From Rhyzopertha dominica (Eukaryota > Arthropoda > Insecta > Coleoptera > Bostrichidae), in the NCBI GenBank assembly GCA_025024175.1, contig QCXZ01000045.1:3784649-3848648 (forward strand): a DNA stretch of 64,000 nucleotides, in the 5' to 3' direction. Both the position numbers and the translations under genes were made by a program. Positions 1 to 11,298 of this stretch are shown in pieces. The notes under the pieces were generated by a model. It saw only the letters and a program-made list of their open reading frames with translations, was not told the DNA's origin and searched no databases. Numbering within the stretch: position 1 is the stretch's first letter; each line of letters begins with the position of its first letter.

Positions 1-2671
1 CGAATTCTAGGCATCACACCGTGATATATATGAACGGTGGTGAAGGTTGCCCAAGTTGAATTTATGAACGCAATGTAAGCGCACCGGCAGGACTCCTACC
101 CTGGTGTATGCATTTCTGAACGCACTCCTACTGTCAGATCCATGGGCGTAAGTAAAAAAGACACAATGGAAGAGTAAAAATTAAAATAAAATAAAACTAA
201 ACTTAAAATAGCGTATAGCTTTCGGTATGAATTACAAAAAATAGGGCACAAATTTATTCTGAAACAAGTTCTAGTGTTATGTTTATCAGAAAGCTACGTA
301 AAACGCCTAGTCACAGACTTCACTTAAACTTCACAGCTTGCTGATGCAAAAGCTCCAGCCAGCTCTCAAGCTTCCGCTGATCCAAATATTCGCACACTCC
401 AACATCAGCAAGACGCTCTCCAGAGTTGTCCCTGATTTACAGAANTGGCCCAACTCAATCCCAAGTGCGCTCGCTATATCGCATAATTTACTTAGCATAA
501 ACTAATTGGCACTGAGCATACAAACTAACCCAATTAAGATAACTATTAAAACGACTTAACCAACTGAGGGCAACTTCGACGAACGGGCATCGTTTGCAGA
601 TGGCGCTGCAAGTTCGCGATGCATCGCCGAACGGCGCATTATACCAATGGTGGAAGAGATAAATGGCGCGTGATTGCGTTCCGATGTGCCATTGTGGCCG
701 TGCAATAAAGAAAAACTTTGGACATAATAGTTTGTTAGGGGATATAGGAGCCGCGTTCCTGTTGTGAGCTTTCACCAAACTACCAGACGAATTATTATTA
801 AGTGTGTTCGTTGTATTTCATTGTATTCTTATATAAGATATAATGAGCATGATTAATTATGAAACACTTGCAATAATTACATTACTACAGGATATATAAA
901 AAGGGGCCAATATGCTGCAGCATTTTTTATTTTAGTTTAGCCTTGTGGATACTTTTTTTGATCTTTTAACACTCAAAAACATCAAGAAATCTAACATCTA
1001 ATCTGCATTCTTTGGCTTGGAAGACGTGCAAAAATTAGCTGACACATTGTTGAAGCAATTCATATATAATAACTTTCTTTATTTTAAGTTTAATCTAGGT
1101 TAATACCAACAGATGAATAGTTGTCCATTAGCAGTATGACGCAAAAGAATAAGAAATAATACTTTATTGGTCAACGAAACTTCACCATTCTTCTTAATGC
1201 GTTTAGAGTTCACATATAATTAAATACTTGCATAATTATACATATCATTGTTGTAGAAATGGTTCTTACCATTACTTAACAACAAACATTTTGGTCCCTG
1301 ATATGCGCTGTGTGGAACACCAGAAGTGATACACTATTATTATTGTGATTAAAAAAATAAACAGTCTCTATTTTTGCTTTTAAAGTACTCTCATAACATG
1401 TAGTCCAAAGAAGTGAGGTTTGGAAGCCCATGTGATAATTCATAGGGTCCCCTTCTACCAATCCGTCTGCCTGAAAATACTGTTTCCATCAGATATTCAC
1501 GGACACGTCTAGCAAAATGGAGAGATGCACCATCTTGTTGGGAACATCACCTTCTACAGGACAAGGAAACAGTACAACGAAATTCGAAACAAATTTGTTC
1601 GATAAACATTTACATATTGCACAGCTTCTAGATTGTGTGCAAATAATATCGATGCTCACTAATAATGCCTGCGAAACATTGAGTTTTTCCGAACGTTAAG
1701 GGTGGACTCTTCTCAATCAGTGTGGATTTTCTGCGCAATAACGACATTTTTCGTTTAACTTACCACGTAACATATACGTCGATTTATCAGAAGTCAGCAT
1801 ATTTTCTATGGTCAGATCGTAACTTGGAGGATAAACATAACAATTTTATGCTTAGAGATTTTTTACAAAACATTAAGTTTGACCTCTTGATTGAATTGTG
1901 GTAGTTCTCCTATGCCTATCGACTTCAAACTGTAAGTTCTGTTAGCAGCCACTTAAAAGATCTCCTTGTCACATAAGTAAGAATGCCCGTCATGAGCTTA
2001 CTACAGCATGCCTACGGCTTATACAAGATCGCAGATACTAAAAATTGCATGAAAAGTACTTCTTAGTAATCGAAACTCATCATACAACGATAAAATTCAA
2101 TAAGTGTCTGATTTTCTTTAGTAAAACGAATTCAACTTGCATATAAAACATGTGTTAGGTTACTTTACAACAAAATTTCCCCAACTTTTATAGGAATTGT
2201 TTCCTTTCAAGATAAGAAGCAACCGGCCATAACATTTGCTTATACTTAGTTTATAAATATCACTCCATTCATTCCTGTCAGTAGCTTCATTTATTAGGTC
2301 AATTTATTGATGTTAGTTTAGCGATAGTTGTATTTACGTATACGTTAAATACATATTTTAACGTACAGCAAAGTGTAATCAAGTACTGCAATAGCATTTG
2401 GTCCTTCGAACACATTATTCAAGCAGGTTAGACGAGATCAGCCTAATCCACACAAAATAAAAAATAGCATAATCATGAGTTTTTACTATTCTATTTATTA
2501 CTTATATACCATTACGCAAAATTAAACCTAGTTACTATTCAGAAAGATAAGTAATTTTAATTTCATCTGGAGACTGACCTGATTAATCAAAACATTTTAA
2601 TAAATACACCAAAGAATGACTGACTTGATATTTAAGTAAACTGCATCAAAACGAATATGCGAATCTATGTA
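1..2671. other. No gene recognised
   Basis: AT-rich sequence. Short open frames at 488-778 (-), 1276-1461 (-), 1517-1699 (+) and 1722-1904 (+) show no recognisable domain, no clear splice borders and no resemblance to known families. A GC-richer patch at about 560-720 has no open frame that looks coding. I see no RNA gene. Confidence 0.5.
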
Positions 2672-3633
2672 GGGTCCGCCATCTAAAACTCCCCAGGCTC
2701 CTATTTTCTTTGTTTTTTTAGGTACAACCTTAAGTTATATGTCAAATTGTAGGTCTTTTTGAACTCTTTAAAAATAGCATAGTGACTGTCCAAAATTTTT
2801 TTGAAGATTTTTGAAGATATTTTGTAAATAAAGTTAATTTTTGTAAATATTTTTTAACCTTACCCAGTATAATAAATATTGCTTTATAGTTGGATGCCGA
2901 CTTTTGTCTTCTCCAATTTGTGTTATTACCATGTATTCGTAATTTTTACTCCTTCTTAGTGAAAAACAAGTAAAAACTAATCGCCGCCATGTTCTGTTNT
3001 AGGGCTGTTCACAATTTTTTAAGTTTTATTTTAGTAGCTTATTNTAGTACAAATTATGCCTACATACTCATCGCTGCACACAAAACCCCAAAATTTTGAG
3101 TAACCTTCAACTAAATCAAGTACAAAGTTCGTTCTAAAGAGAGAGAAGCTAGAAAACGAAGGGCTAGTTTGTTTTCTACATCGCGCACTAGCCTCGTCGC
3201 AGGGTTTCGTTTTCTAGCCTCTCTCTCTCTTTAGAACGAACTTTGTACTTGATTTATTTAAAAGTTACTTAAAAATTTTGTGTTTTGTGTGCAGCGATGG
3301 ATAGTAGGCACAATTTGTACCGTAATAAGCTACTAAACTAACACTTAAAAATTCTGAGCAACCCTATTTAAAGAACATGGCGGCGATTAGTTTTTAATTG
3401 TTTTTCACTAAGGAGCAAAAATTACGCATACATGGTAATGACACAAATTGAAGAAGACAAAAGTCGGCATTCAACCATGAAACAATATTTATTATACGGA
3501 GTAAGGTTAAAAACTATTTACAAAAATTAGCTTTAAATACAAAATATGATAATCTGCAAAAAAATTTTTGGATACCGACTAAGCTATCTTAAAAGAGTTT
3601 AAAAAGACCTACAATTTGACATATAACTTGAGG
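2672..3633. repeat. Long foldback (palindromic) element, copy 1
   Basis: The two halves are inverted copies. The left arm (2721-2770, including AAGTTATATGTCAAATTG) pairs with the right arm (3590-3633, CAATTTGACATATAACTT), and the match continues inward to a GA/CT-rich centre near 3130-3245, where GTTCGTTCTAAAGAGAGAGA faces its complement. The left end carries about 50 bp (starting GGGTCCGCC at 2672) that the right end lacks, so the right tip is truncated or the arms are unequal. No open frame resembles a transposase. A second copy lies at 30120-30990. This fits a non-autonomous foldback/MITE family; the superfamily cannot be told because no clean target duplication is visible. Confidence 0.8.
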
Positions 3634-6477
3634 TTCCATACTCTAGAGAGGAAACCTCTACAGCTTTGCCAAATCGCAACTAGTTCAGTTTCTAATACGG
3701 TGAAGAAATTGAGCGATGGAATCAATCATTTTTAATCTGCCAGTGGGGAAAATCGATATAAAACCAAGAACTATTACAAGAGGCCATGCAACAGATCCTT
3801 CTCAGAAGTTCTAGTACCTAAATGTTTTTGACCGCGGGTAGTCATCTGCTCACAATATAACATTGCAACGTGCCTACATAAAAAAATTGCTTTCTTAACT
3901 GGAACGGCAATATGAATGTGCCATTAATTGCTACAAATCTTGTAGTGAAAAGTACATTTACTTATGCGCTAGAAACAGATTGCGTTCTGTCGGTGCACGT
4001 GTGCCCATTTTTCCAAAATTGTTTTCCATCTTGCTTACTGTTCCTCGCGATATGGGTGGTAAATCTGGACATTTCTCTCTGAACAAGTTACTAAAAACAT
4101 AAAAGCATGTTCCGTGGAGATATGTCGTTTGAATATGATGCATTATTATTTTGAGTAGAAATGTCAAAAACAACACAAATTTGACAACGAACTCCACAAA
4201 ACTGCGAGACATATTAACCAAGGGNTTTAGGTATCCCTCCATCGCCAAATAAAAAAAAACGTATTTGATGTAGCTACTGTATTTATTTCAAGGTACACAC
4301 CTGCACTAGACTTGAACTGAACTGCCTTCCTTCACTGCAATATAATTTGGAGACTCGGTTTACACCCCACAACTGAATTAAAGCCATACTATATCCTCAT
4401 TTTGCGAAAGAGGTAATGCAAACCTAATAACGATAATATTTTACGACACCTTCTCATATGCCGTAAAATTTTATTGGTTATAAATTTAACGTTGACACCG
4501 CCATGTGCATTTTCATCTTCAGTAAACGTTAGATTCTTGCGGAGCATTTCAATTTTGCAAAATGATAGGTTATTGCTAAACTAGAAAGAAATATGCGCAC
4601 CTTGTCAAAGTATTAGAACGAATTTATTCCTTTTACTCTTGTGCAAGTGCAAGAGGGCCTTAATGTTTCAGTTGTTTTATACATCATTTATATTCAACTC
4701 GTTAACAGCGAAATAGATGACTAGTTATCATCTGGAACGGCATGAATTAATTTCATTTAGCACAACAGAAAACTTGTTCGGGATAAATAAATGCCACACG
4801 TCACTTTTTTAAAACTCGGTAGCCGGCTATCTGCTGTCATGTTATAAACCGTTGAAACTGCAGCGTTTGGTGCATGTCTCAGATTTTCATATATTACCAT
4901 GCATATATAAAGTTGCATTTGCATGTTTAAAAGCATGCATATGCAGATTCCGTGAAGTGTACCCCGTCATAAAATTCATATTCATTGGTTGCCTTAATCC
5001 AATCGCTTTGAAAGTTCTGGTAGCAAAAAGTTGCTTTGGGAATGCCCACTTCAAATGACGCTCGAAAATGTATTTTATCGTTTAGCAAGTTGTTATTTTA
5101 TATAGAAAGCTTTTAAGCTGTTATGCGTTTAAAGAATATGGTTCGTATTTTCATTACTTGGCGTGGAAATGGAGAGGTACATGATCATATAAGTATACCC
5201 TCATAAAATCTATTAGGACTAAAATGAACAAATATGTAAGATACAATACATTTTTATTTGTTTATTTACTTCTCAAAAGTACTATTTGCGCAACTGAATA
5301 AAATAATGCCAGCAAGAGTAACTTTGGTTGAGAAAAAGACGACAGGACACTTAATGCTTACAGTTTTGTTGTAATTGACTCCACTATTTTTTTTGTTTTC
5401 TCAATGCACATAATCGAAAAACATCTATCGCTTCAATATTCTTTTTTGCAGCTTTGCTATTTAAGTTAATCTATATCGTTACTAAATATACTTACCTTTT
5501 TTAAAGAAGATAAAGAAGTTTTGATTAATAAGATTAAGTTTACTGCATTTATTAATTTTGAGTATAATTAGCAATCATAAATAATATGATCCTACAGATA
5601 TCTCCTGAAATAACTAAAAGGTTCTCAGGATATATCACACGAAAACAACTGGCTTATTCTAATGTTTATTATTATTTCGCCAAGGATTCTAGGTGTACAG
5701 TAACGAATTTTAAACGCAAAACAATTTAAGCGACCAATAATTTGTGTTTACCTTATCTTTCGATAACCCTAATTGGATGCTATTGGGAATATACTTAATA
5801 AGTAGTAAAAACTACTGAAGCTTTACAAAACTATAAAATGAAGCTACATCAATTTCCGCAAGTTTTTTTTTTCTGTCTTAGTGTTCAACAATCTGCCTAT
5901 TATGCAATAAGTATTTGTTATGATCATCAGCTACGTCTAAATCCAGTGATGGATGATTTATATTGACTTTGTATTTAGGTCTGATGACAACACACGTTTT
6001 AGTACACGCACTTCATCTTAATTTGTCTTTAATTGGTTGACCAGCACAGTTGGATGTACATTAGCTTAGTTCAGCGTATTTAGCACTGAATTGTTAAATG
6101 GTTTTCTGTAAGGACTCCCATTGACTTGTCATGTAAAATGACTTCATTGTTTACAGAACCGTGACGATAGCATCTTACATTTTTGTAATTTCCAACGGAT
6201 AACGATTTTCTAATTAGTTGCAGTACCCCAGGGTTGGATGTTGGATAACAATAGATCTATACTGGTCTCAAGTCCAGTAAAACTGTCGAGTAAAAGTTTG
6301 GATCTGCGGTCAGTTAGCCAGTTAGTTGCTTGCTCTTCGTAAATGTATGACATTTCTACGTTAGGGTTCGATCCAGATGTCTAGGAAGTGTTGTTGAAAT
6401 TGGCATTTTTTTCTCACTAGACAATGTGGGAGGAATATCTTTATTTTGACTACAGCAGTCTTATCAAAAGCTTGTGG
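3634..6477. other. No gene recognised
   Basis: AT-rich DNA with frequent stops in all frames. The frames at 3958-4248 (-) and 4852-5058 (+) have no recognisable motif. Nothing else is supported. Confidence 0.45.
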
Positions 6478-7990
6478 TTATATCAAGGAACGCTGCAGTA
6501 CTCCGGCTCTTGCTGATTTGATTATTAGTCGATGAAATTGCTCAATTGTTCCGTGCTTATCAGGAAATCTAAATTGCAGGTCTGAAATTATTTTTTTTAG
6601 ATTATCTTGTTTGACGTCTAGCTTTAGAGAAGCTTTGAAGTGTTGGTAATAAGCATATTGGTTTGTAGGAGATAAGTGTTTTGTGTATAGTATAGCGTTC
6701 AATATGTACGTTATAATTTTGTAGCACTTTCCCAGTGGTGTTCTTGTAAGATTTTGCCAGTAATCAAGTTAAAGCCAGCACACTTTTTGATATGGATATT
6801 TTCGTGGTGACTGCTTTAGTTTATACGATTGTAACCTTTTGAGAAGGTAAATCTAGTTGTAATGGTATGTCTAAAGATCTGGTCATTTCTTCTACCTCAG
6901 ATGTAAAAAGTTTAAACACATTCTTCGATTACAGATCACTTCCTTTAAGATGTGGTACCCTTTAGGCAGCTAGGTCCTGGTTCGCTGCCATTGTTTCCTT
7001 ATGTCTTTTTTCAGCATTTTTTACTTATTGGAAATAGTTTGCTTTTTTCGGGGCTACTTCATATATAAAGGTTACCAAATATGCTGCTTCTGGTATGCGC
7101 TTTCTGAAGTTGTCAGATAAGTTTTTAGTAGTTGATTTAAGGTGGTTAGGTCATTTACGTTTTCCCTGAGCACATCACACTTTTTTATTGTATAAGGAAT
7201 GCTGTTTTGAAATAACAAGGGTGTGTGTTATGTTATCTACATCAGAAGAAACCGAAAACAATTGTTTCTATCTATTAGAACTCTTTAGCCCGGCTATAGT
7301 TCTAATGCAAACAACACAACACAGAAGTCATGTCCCTTAAGTAGGAGGCCAACGACTGTTTGGCTTTCCCATCCTGACAAGGTTGTTTTTCTTTATTTCT
7401 TTGTTACGGATTTGTGAATGTACAGTAATTATTATCACTATATAGCGTGGTCTGAGTATAAACCAAATGCAGAGGTCTCTGAAATCTGTGAATTTATTTC
7501 TGTGAGATGGCCAATATGTTGGTTTGTCAGTGTTCTAGATTATGTGACAGCATTGCTATGATTATAACTCTGGATACTCAAAGAATTTTTTTCTTAACAA
7601 ATGTATGCCAATAGAAAATTCCTTCAAATTGTCCTTTTTTGTTATTATATTCTGGTGGACAATGACGTTAGTAGCCTATAAAGGATTTTTAGCATCTTTA
7701 TTCTTTTGTTTGTGTCAGATAGTTTTCCTTATTGTCTGTATGTTTTGTATAATACGGTTTGTATGTTGGAATTCTTCGTAATTTCTATACGTGAAATGTT
7801 TTTTTCTGAGATCAAACACAATTCCAACCTTTTGTTCCTTAATTAATATTTTGAGTTCTATTGTGTTTTTGGAGCCCACTGGCCAGTGGTGGCTGGTCAG
7901 ATGAGGAAAGTGCCTTACGGTAAGTTTTATGTCACATTTCAATTTAATAACGTCAGAAGAAAAGAACTTATGTTGTAATTGACATAACAC
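6478..7990 (-). mobile_element. Decayed Jockey-type LINE (gag/EN/RT fragments)
   Basis: Fragments read in the expected order on the minus strand, with many stops and frame changes. About 7990-7715 resembles the poorly conserved N-terminal part of a Jockey gag-like ORF1 (GIVFDLRKKHFTYRNYEEFQ). About 7535-7460 gives PTYWPSHRNKFTD, the PTYWPxxxxxxPD-type motif of the LINE endonuclease. Around 6800 GFNLITGKILQE matches the reverse-transcriptase segment usually read as APGYDLITGKILQEL. About 6702-6478 gives LQFRFPDKHGTIEQFHRLI, the QFGFRxxHSTIEQVHRI block. The YADD catalytic block is not present. The copy is clearly dead and internally deleted. The RT assignment is firmer than the gag one. Confidence 0.6.
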
Positions 7991-8514
7991 AGGTGTATTT
8001 AAGGGCTAGGTATCCCTTGAAGATAGACAACTACATATACAGCGCTGGATAAACAGTTGTCAACACCAACATACTTCTAACCTTTCTATCCACTTACGCA
8101 CAGAAATTCTAGCCTAGCTTTGCAAGGCCATCAGCAAATAGGAATATCGCGCGGATAAGGCGCGAACCCGGGTGTCAACAGGTTGTTTAAGTCATGATCG
8201 AGGCTCTAATCTGAAAGGTTCGTAGGTAGTACGTATTTCCGTCGACTCGAAATTACAATTATAAGTTTCTTTCAGATACCTACTACATAACGTGTCACGT
8301 TTGTGACAATATGTATTTATCTTAACATGGTATCTTCTGGCATCGTTCACCAACAGGGTTGACAGTGTTATTACCAAGGGAATAGCAATACCAATATGGT
8401 TGTAATTTTAATGTCTTTAAAGAGCTAATGTGGCAAACCCATTGCTCACTAAGTATTCTTTTTAATAATCAAAGTTATCACTAGCTTCTATACTTGGGGG
8501 CTTAAATATCCTTA

Positions 8515-8605
8515 TTTGGCCGGCCTCCGTAGTCCATGGTCTACCATAGCCTCTGGGGTGAGAGTTGCAGATTTCCCTAAGAATTAGCCGCTGCCGCTGA
8601 AAGGA
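8515..8605 (+). repeat. Possible tRNA-derived SINE head (relic)
   Basis: GGCCTCCGTAGTCCATGGTC resembles the tRNA-like head and A-box of insect SINEs, in which GTAGTCTAGTGG-type sequence is usual. No B-box (GGTTCGAATCC) follows at the proper distance, so it is at best a diverged fragment and not a tRNA gene. No tail or target duplication was found. Confidence 0.3.
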
Positions 8606-8609
8606 AACG

Positions 8610-11057
8610 TTGAGCCTCACCCTTGCAATGGGTCACGAGCAGCTACTGCCACTGGCATCCCAAATAGCTATTTTATATTTCGTTTCTACTGCTATCACTT
8701 ATACGACTGTAGTAAGTAAAGCATTGTTCCTTTCTTATTCCAAGAGTTTGGCAAGCATTTCTTGTAACTTGACCATGTTGATTGTTGTTGCGTATATTTC
8801 TGGTTGTATATATCGGTATGCTTGGCCTAGGTTTAAATATTTCTTTTATATCTTGAATTGATAACTTTAGACAATATGTTTGGTGTGCCCAAATGCCCAA
8901 ATTTAGTACATTGAGGTATTATTTTCTTGACATTTGATGGTATGCATTTGATGACGCTGCTGTCAATTTTTTTATGTTATATACTGAAGTAACCAGGTAC
9001 GCCGTATTTTCTCTATTTTATTCATATTACGTCTCAAAATGTTAAGTATATATTTCTTATCGGTTTTGGGAAAGGGAGACATTTGCGACCTTTGAAGAAG
9101 TAGGTTCTTAAGTGGACGTGAAAAAAAATTGGATCCAGTTTCGGTGTTCTTTAGACTGTTCACAGATTGGTACTGTTTCAATTTTAATTTTATCGTTTGC
9201 GTTTTTGCATTCTTTGTATTAGCTGTATCCACGCAGCAATAGGTATAGGGTAAGAACTATAGTTATTGGCCCTTTGGAGCGTTGTCGTCAGCTATATATA
9301 ATTATTTGTTCATTAAACTGAACCGTCATGCATGCGTAACAAGTTCACAGTTTAAGCTAAAATTTGTATTCTCAAATCCACAAAAAATAATAGTAAATAT
9401 ACATAAAAATTCAGTCATTGGCACAATAAATACAATTATTAACATCATTAGCGTGCTGTTATTGTCCCCTAGTTTAAATAATTGAAAGGAATGCGGATTG
9501 AATAAGTATTATTTGTAATCAGGTGTCAAAAAGATTTACTTAAAGGCACAAATATGTATTTTTAACAAAACAACATTTTGTTTATCACAAACTTTACATA
9601 CAAAAATGCATTTGAATTACCAGTTTACTGAACCATATTGATTGATATTATCGAGCGCAGCAAATACATTTCACCCCAAAATTGTCATTTGACAGATTCA
9701 TGCTGCATTTCCAACACAGTCCTGTTATGGGTTTTATATTACGTATATATTATGTACATGTCGTGCCAGTATTACTTTTATGTTCTACTTCAGTATCACT
9801 GGTATTTCTTTAGATACTTCTATTTAGAACGTATCTTACTCAGTAACGTCACTTCTAGTTCTCTTCAAATTAACATCAGTACTGATTTCTGAGTCATTTT
9901 CCTTTTTGCGCTTACACGTTTCTTTTTTTTTTATAACCGGTTGTGTAACTCTTGTAGCGATTGCAGTCTGTTTATTTTTTTTGTTTGCTCTTTCTTGTGT
10001 TTTTCTTGTTCTTTCTTTATTTTGTCTTCTTTTTCATTGGTCATTTGTTGCCATTTCTCAGATATTATTACAAAAGCCTTTTTTGTTTTCATTACTTTTC
10101 CTTTTCTTGGATGAGGGTCTGGGTTCTGCAACAAATTTTCAATAGAAGGACTCGGGCATTGTTGACTAGTATTGGACAAATCATGTATAGAAATGACTGG
10201 CAAACCTTGATCCACTAGCTTTCTTAAGATTTGCTGATTTTCTGGGCTGTCATCCGGAATAGAAACACTGAAATTCTCCACCAAGACTTACTTTTAAGCA
10301 TCAGGTCTTCCTGATTACGGTTCTGTAATTTAATGTTGGCAGTATTCGCGTCGTAGGCGTTTCGAGGCAGACGTCTCATCTAAGTTGATCAGGGTGTCTC
10401 GGCAGGAAATGACGCTTCTTCGCTTACCAATAATAAAACGCCTTCTGAGGGCATTAAATCGATAATTGCGTTAGCTACACTGCGGAGTCGGTAAGTTGCT
10501 TAAAAATTTCTAAGTGGATTTGTTTTAAAAGGCTTTCAATATACAGAAAATTGTAGACGACATCAAAGAGCACGTCTCTGACAAATTAATGCCCTGGAAG
10601 GGGCAGGTGACAAAAGGGGGGGAACCAGGTTTCAGTCTTGAGGAGTTGAGTGCTAGTCCGCATCAAAGAAAAGGTAAATTTTGCTGCAAACAAGTTAGTT
10701 ACTATAGCTCTTATGCAGGTGAACCATTTGCACACACATATCTTTGTTTATAAACTAACAACAATCCGTAAAAAATACAGGCTGGATAGCGGCTGTATCT
10801 AAAAAAATATTTGTGCTAGAATCATGCGGATTTTTTTAAACGAATGTGATCACACAGATTTTATTAAAAATAATATGAAGTACATAGTTTCGCCGCTAGG
10901 GAGCGCAATTATAATATATATAATATCTCCGAGAAATCTAAACACAACATTAGTCTAAAACATACCCTTTAGAAGCTGTGTTAACTACTGCTACTACTAA
11001 TTTTGCTTAAGCACTTTTGGTCTAACAGACAGATATAATTTTTGTACTTTTAAAGTG
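8610..11057. other. No firm gene; possible transposase C-terminus on minus strand
   Basis: The frame at 10284-9931 (-), 117 residues, ends in a lysine/glutamate-rich coiled-coil-like stretch after the segment AFVIISEKWQQMTNEKE. This style is common at the C-termini of pogo/Jerky-type DDE transposases, but there is no catalytic domain beside it, so the assignment is weak. The plus-strand frames over the same bases are T-rich shadows. The frames at 8673-8900 and 8972-9232 (-) might belong to the LINE relic below 8 kb but show no decisive motif. Confidence 0.25.
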
Positions 11058-11152
11058 GAATATCTTAATTACAGTGTGGATGACACCATGCCATCTAGTG
11101 GCAATACGGCATCATCCACTCATCTCTTGCGTACACATCGCCTACCTTGGCG

Positions 11153-11160
11153 TATATAAG
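11153..11160 (+). promoter_or_regulatory. TATA-like box inside the ribozyme element
   Basis: TATATAAG lies about 50 bases before the ribozyme core and about 20 before the outer strand of helix I. An internal promoter is expected of a retroelement that must be re-transcribed, but TATA-like strings are frequent in AT-rich DNA, so this is suggestive only. Confidence 0.3.
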
Positions 11161-11170
11161 GGAAGCCAGA

Positions 11171-11274
11171 TCTATGCCATGTTGTCTGCGTTGGGACTAT
11201 AGCTGTGCTGAGGAGGCTTTATAAGCCGAAACAGCTGTTCACAGATTGTATTGACGCAGGCGACATGGCATAGA
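11171..11274 (+). ncRNA. Type I hammerhead ribozyme
   Basis: All universally conserved parts are present in order. Helix I inner 5' strand CTGTG is at 11203-11207; CTGAGGA (the CUGANGA core) at 11208-11214; helix II GGCTT/AAGCC at 11215-11219 and 11223-11227 with a 3-nt loop; GAAA at 11228-11231; a short helix III (A-U and C-G) closed by AGCT at 11233-11236; the cleavage triplet GUU at 11237-11239; then CACAG at 11240-11244, which pairs perfectly with CTGTG to close helix I. Beyond an internal loop, 11171-11192 pairs with 11253-11274 over 22 bp, and the only three departures from Watson-Crick pairing are G-U wobbles. Predicted self-cleavage is after 11239. A very short helix III is typical of Penelope-type hammerheads. 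No core position is mutated, so the RNA is predicted active. The call rests on manual folding. Confidence 0.88.
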
Positions 11275-11298
11275 CGTAATTATTATAGAATATCTTAA

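Larger units (their letters stand above)
11058..11298 (+). mobile_element. Small ribozyme-bearing retroelement (retrozyme-like) with 11-bp target duplications
   Basis: A 219-bp unit (11069-11287) lies between two identical 11-bp direct repeats, GAATATCTTAA at 11058-11068 and again at 11288-11298, the mark of a single insertion event. Within it are, in order, a hairpin at about 11075-11120 (GTGGATG facing CATCCAC), a TATA-like TATATAAG at 11153-11160, and a complete type I hammerhead ribozyme at 11171-11274. There is no open frame, poly(A) tail or terminal inverted repeat. Type I hammerheads are known from Penelope-like elements and from small non-autonomous animal retrozymes; the size, lack of coding capacity and target duplications fit that class. 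It could instead be a severely truncated end of a Penelope-like element. Confidence 0.75.

Noticed and set aside
6355..6380. GGGTTCGATCC, a possible tRNA B-box
   Set aside because: No A-box at the right distance and no cloverleaf could be drawn.
9906..10145. Hydrophobic plus-strand frames (Phe/Leu-rich)
   Set aside because: These are translations of a T-rich strand; the complement has the charged, more protein-like reading.
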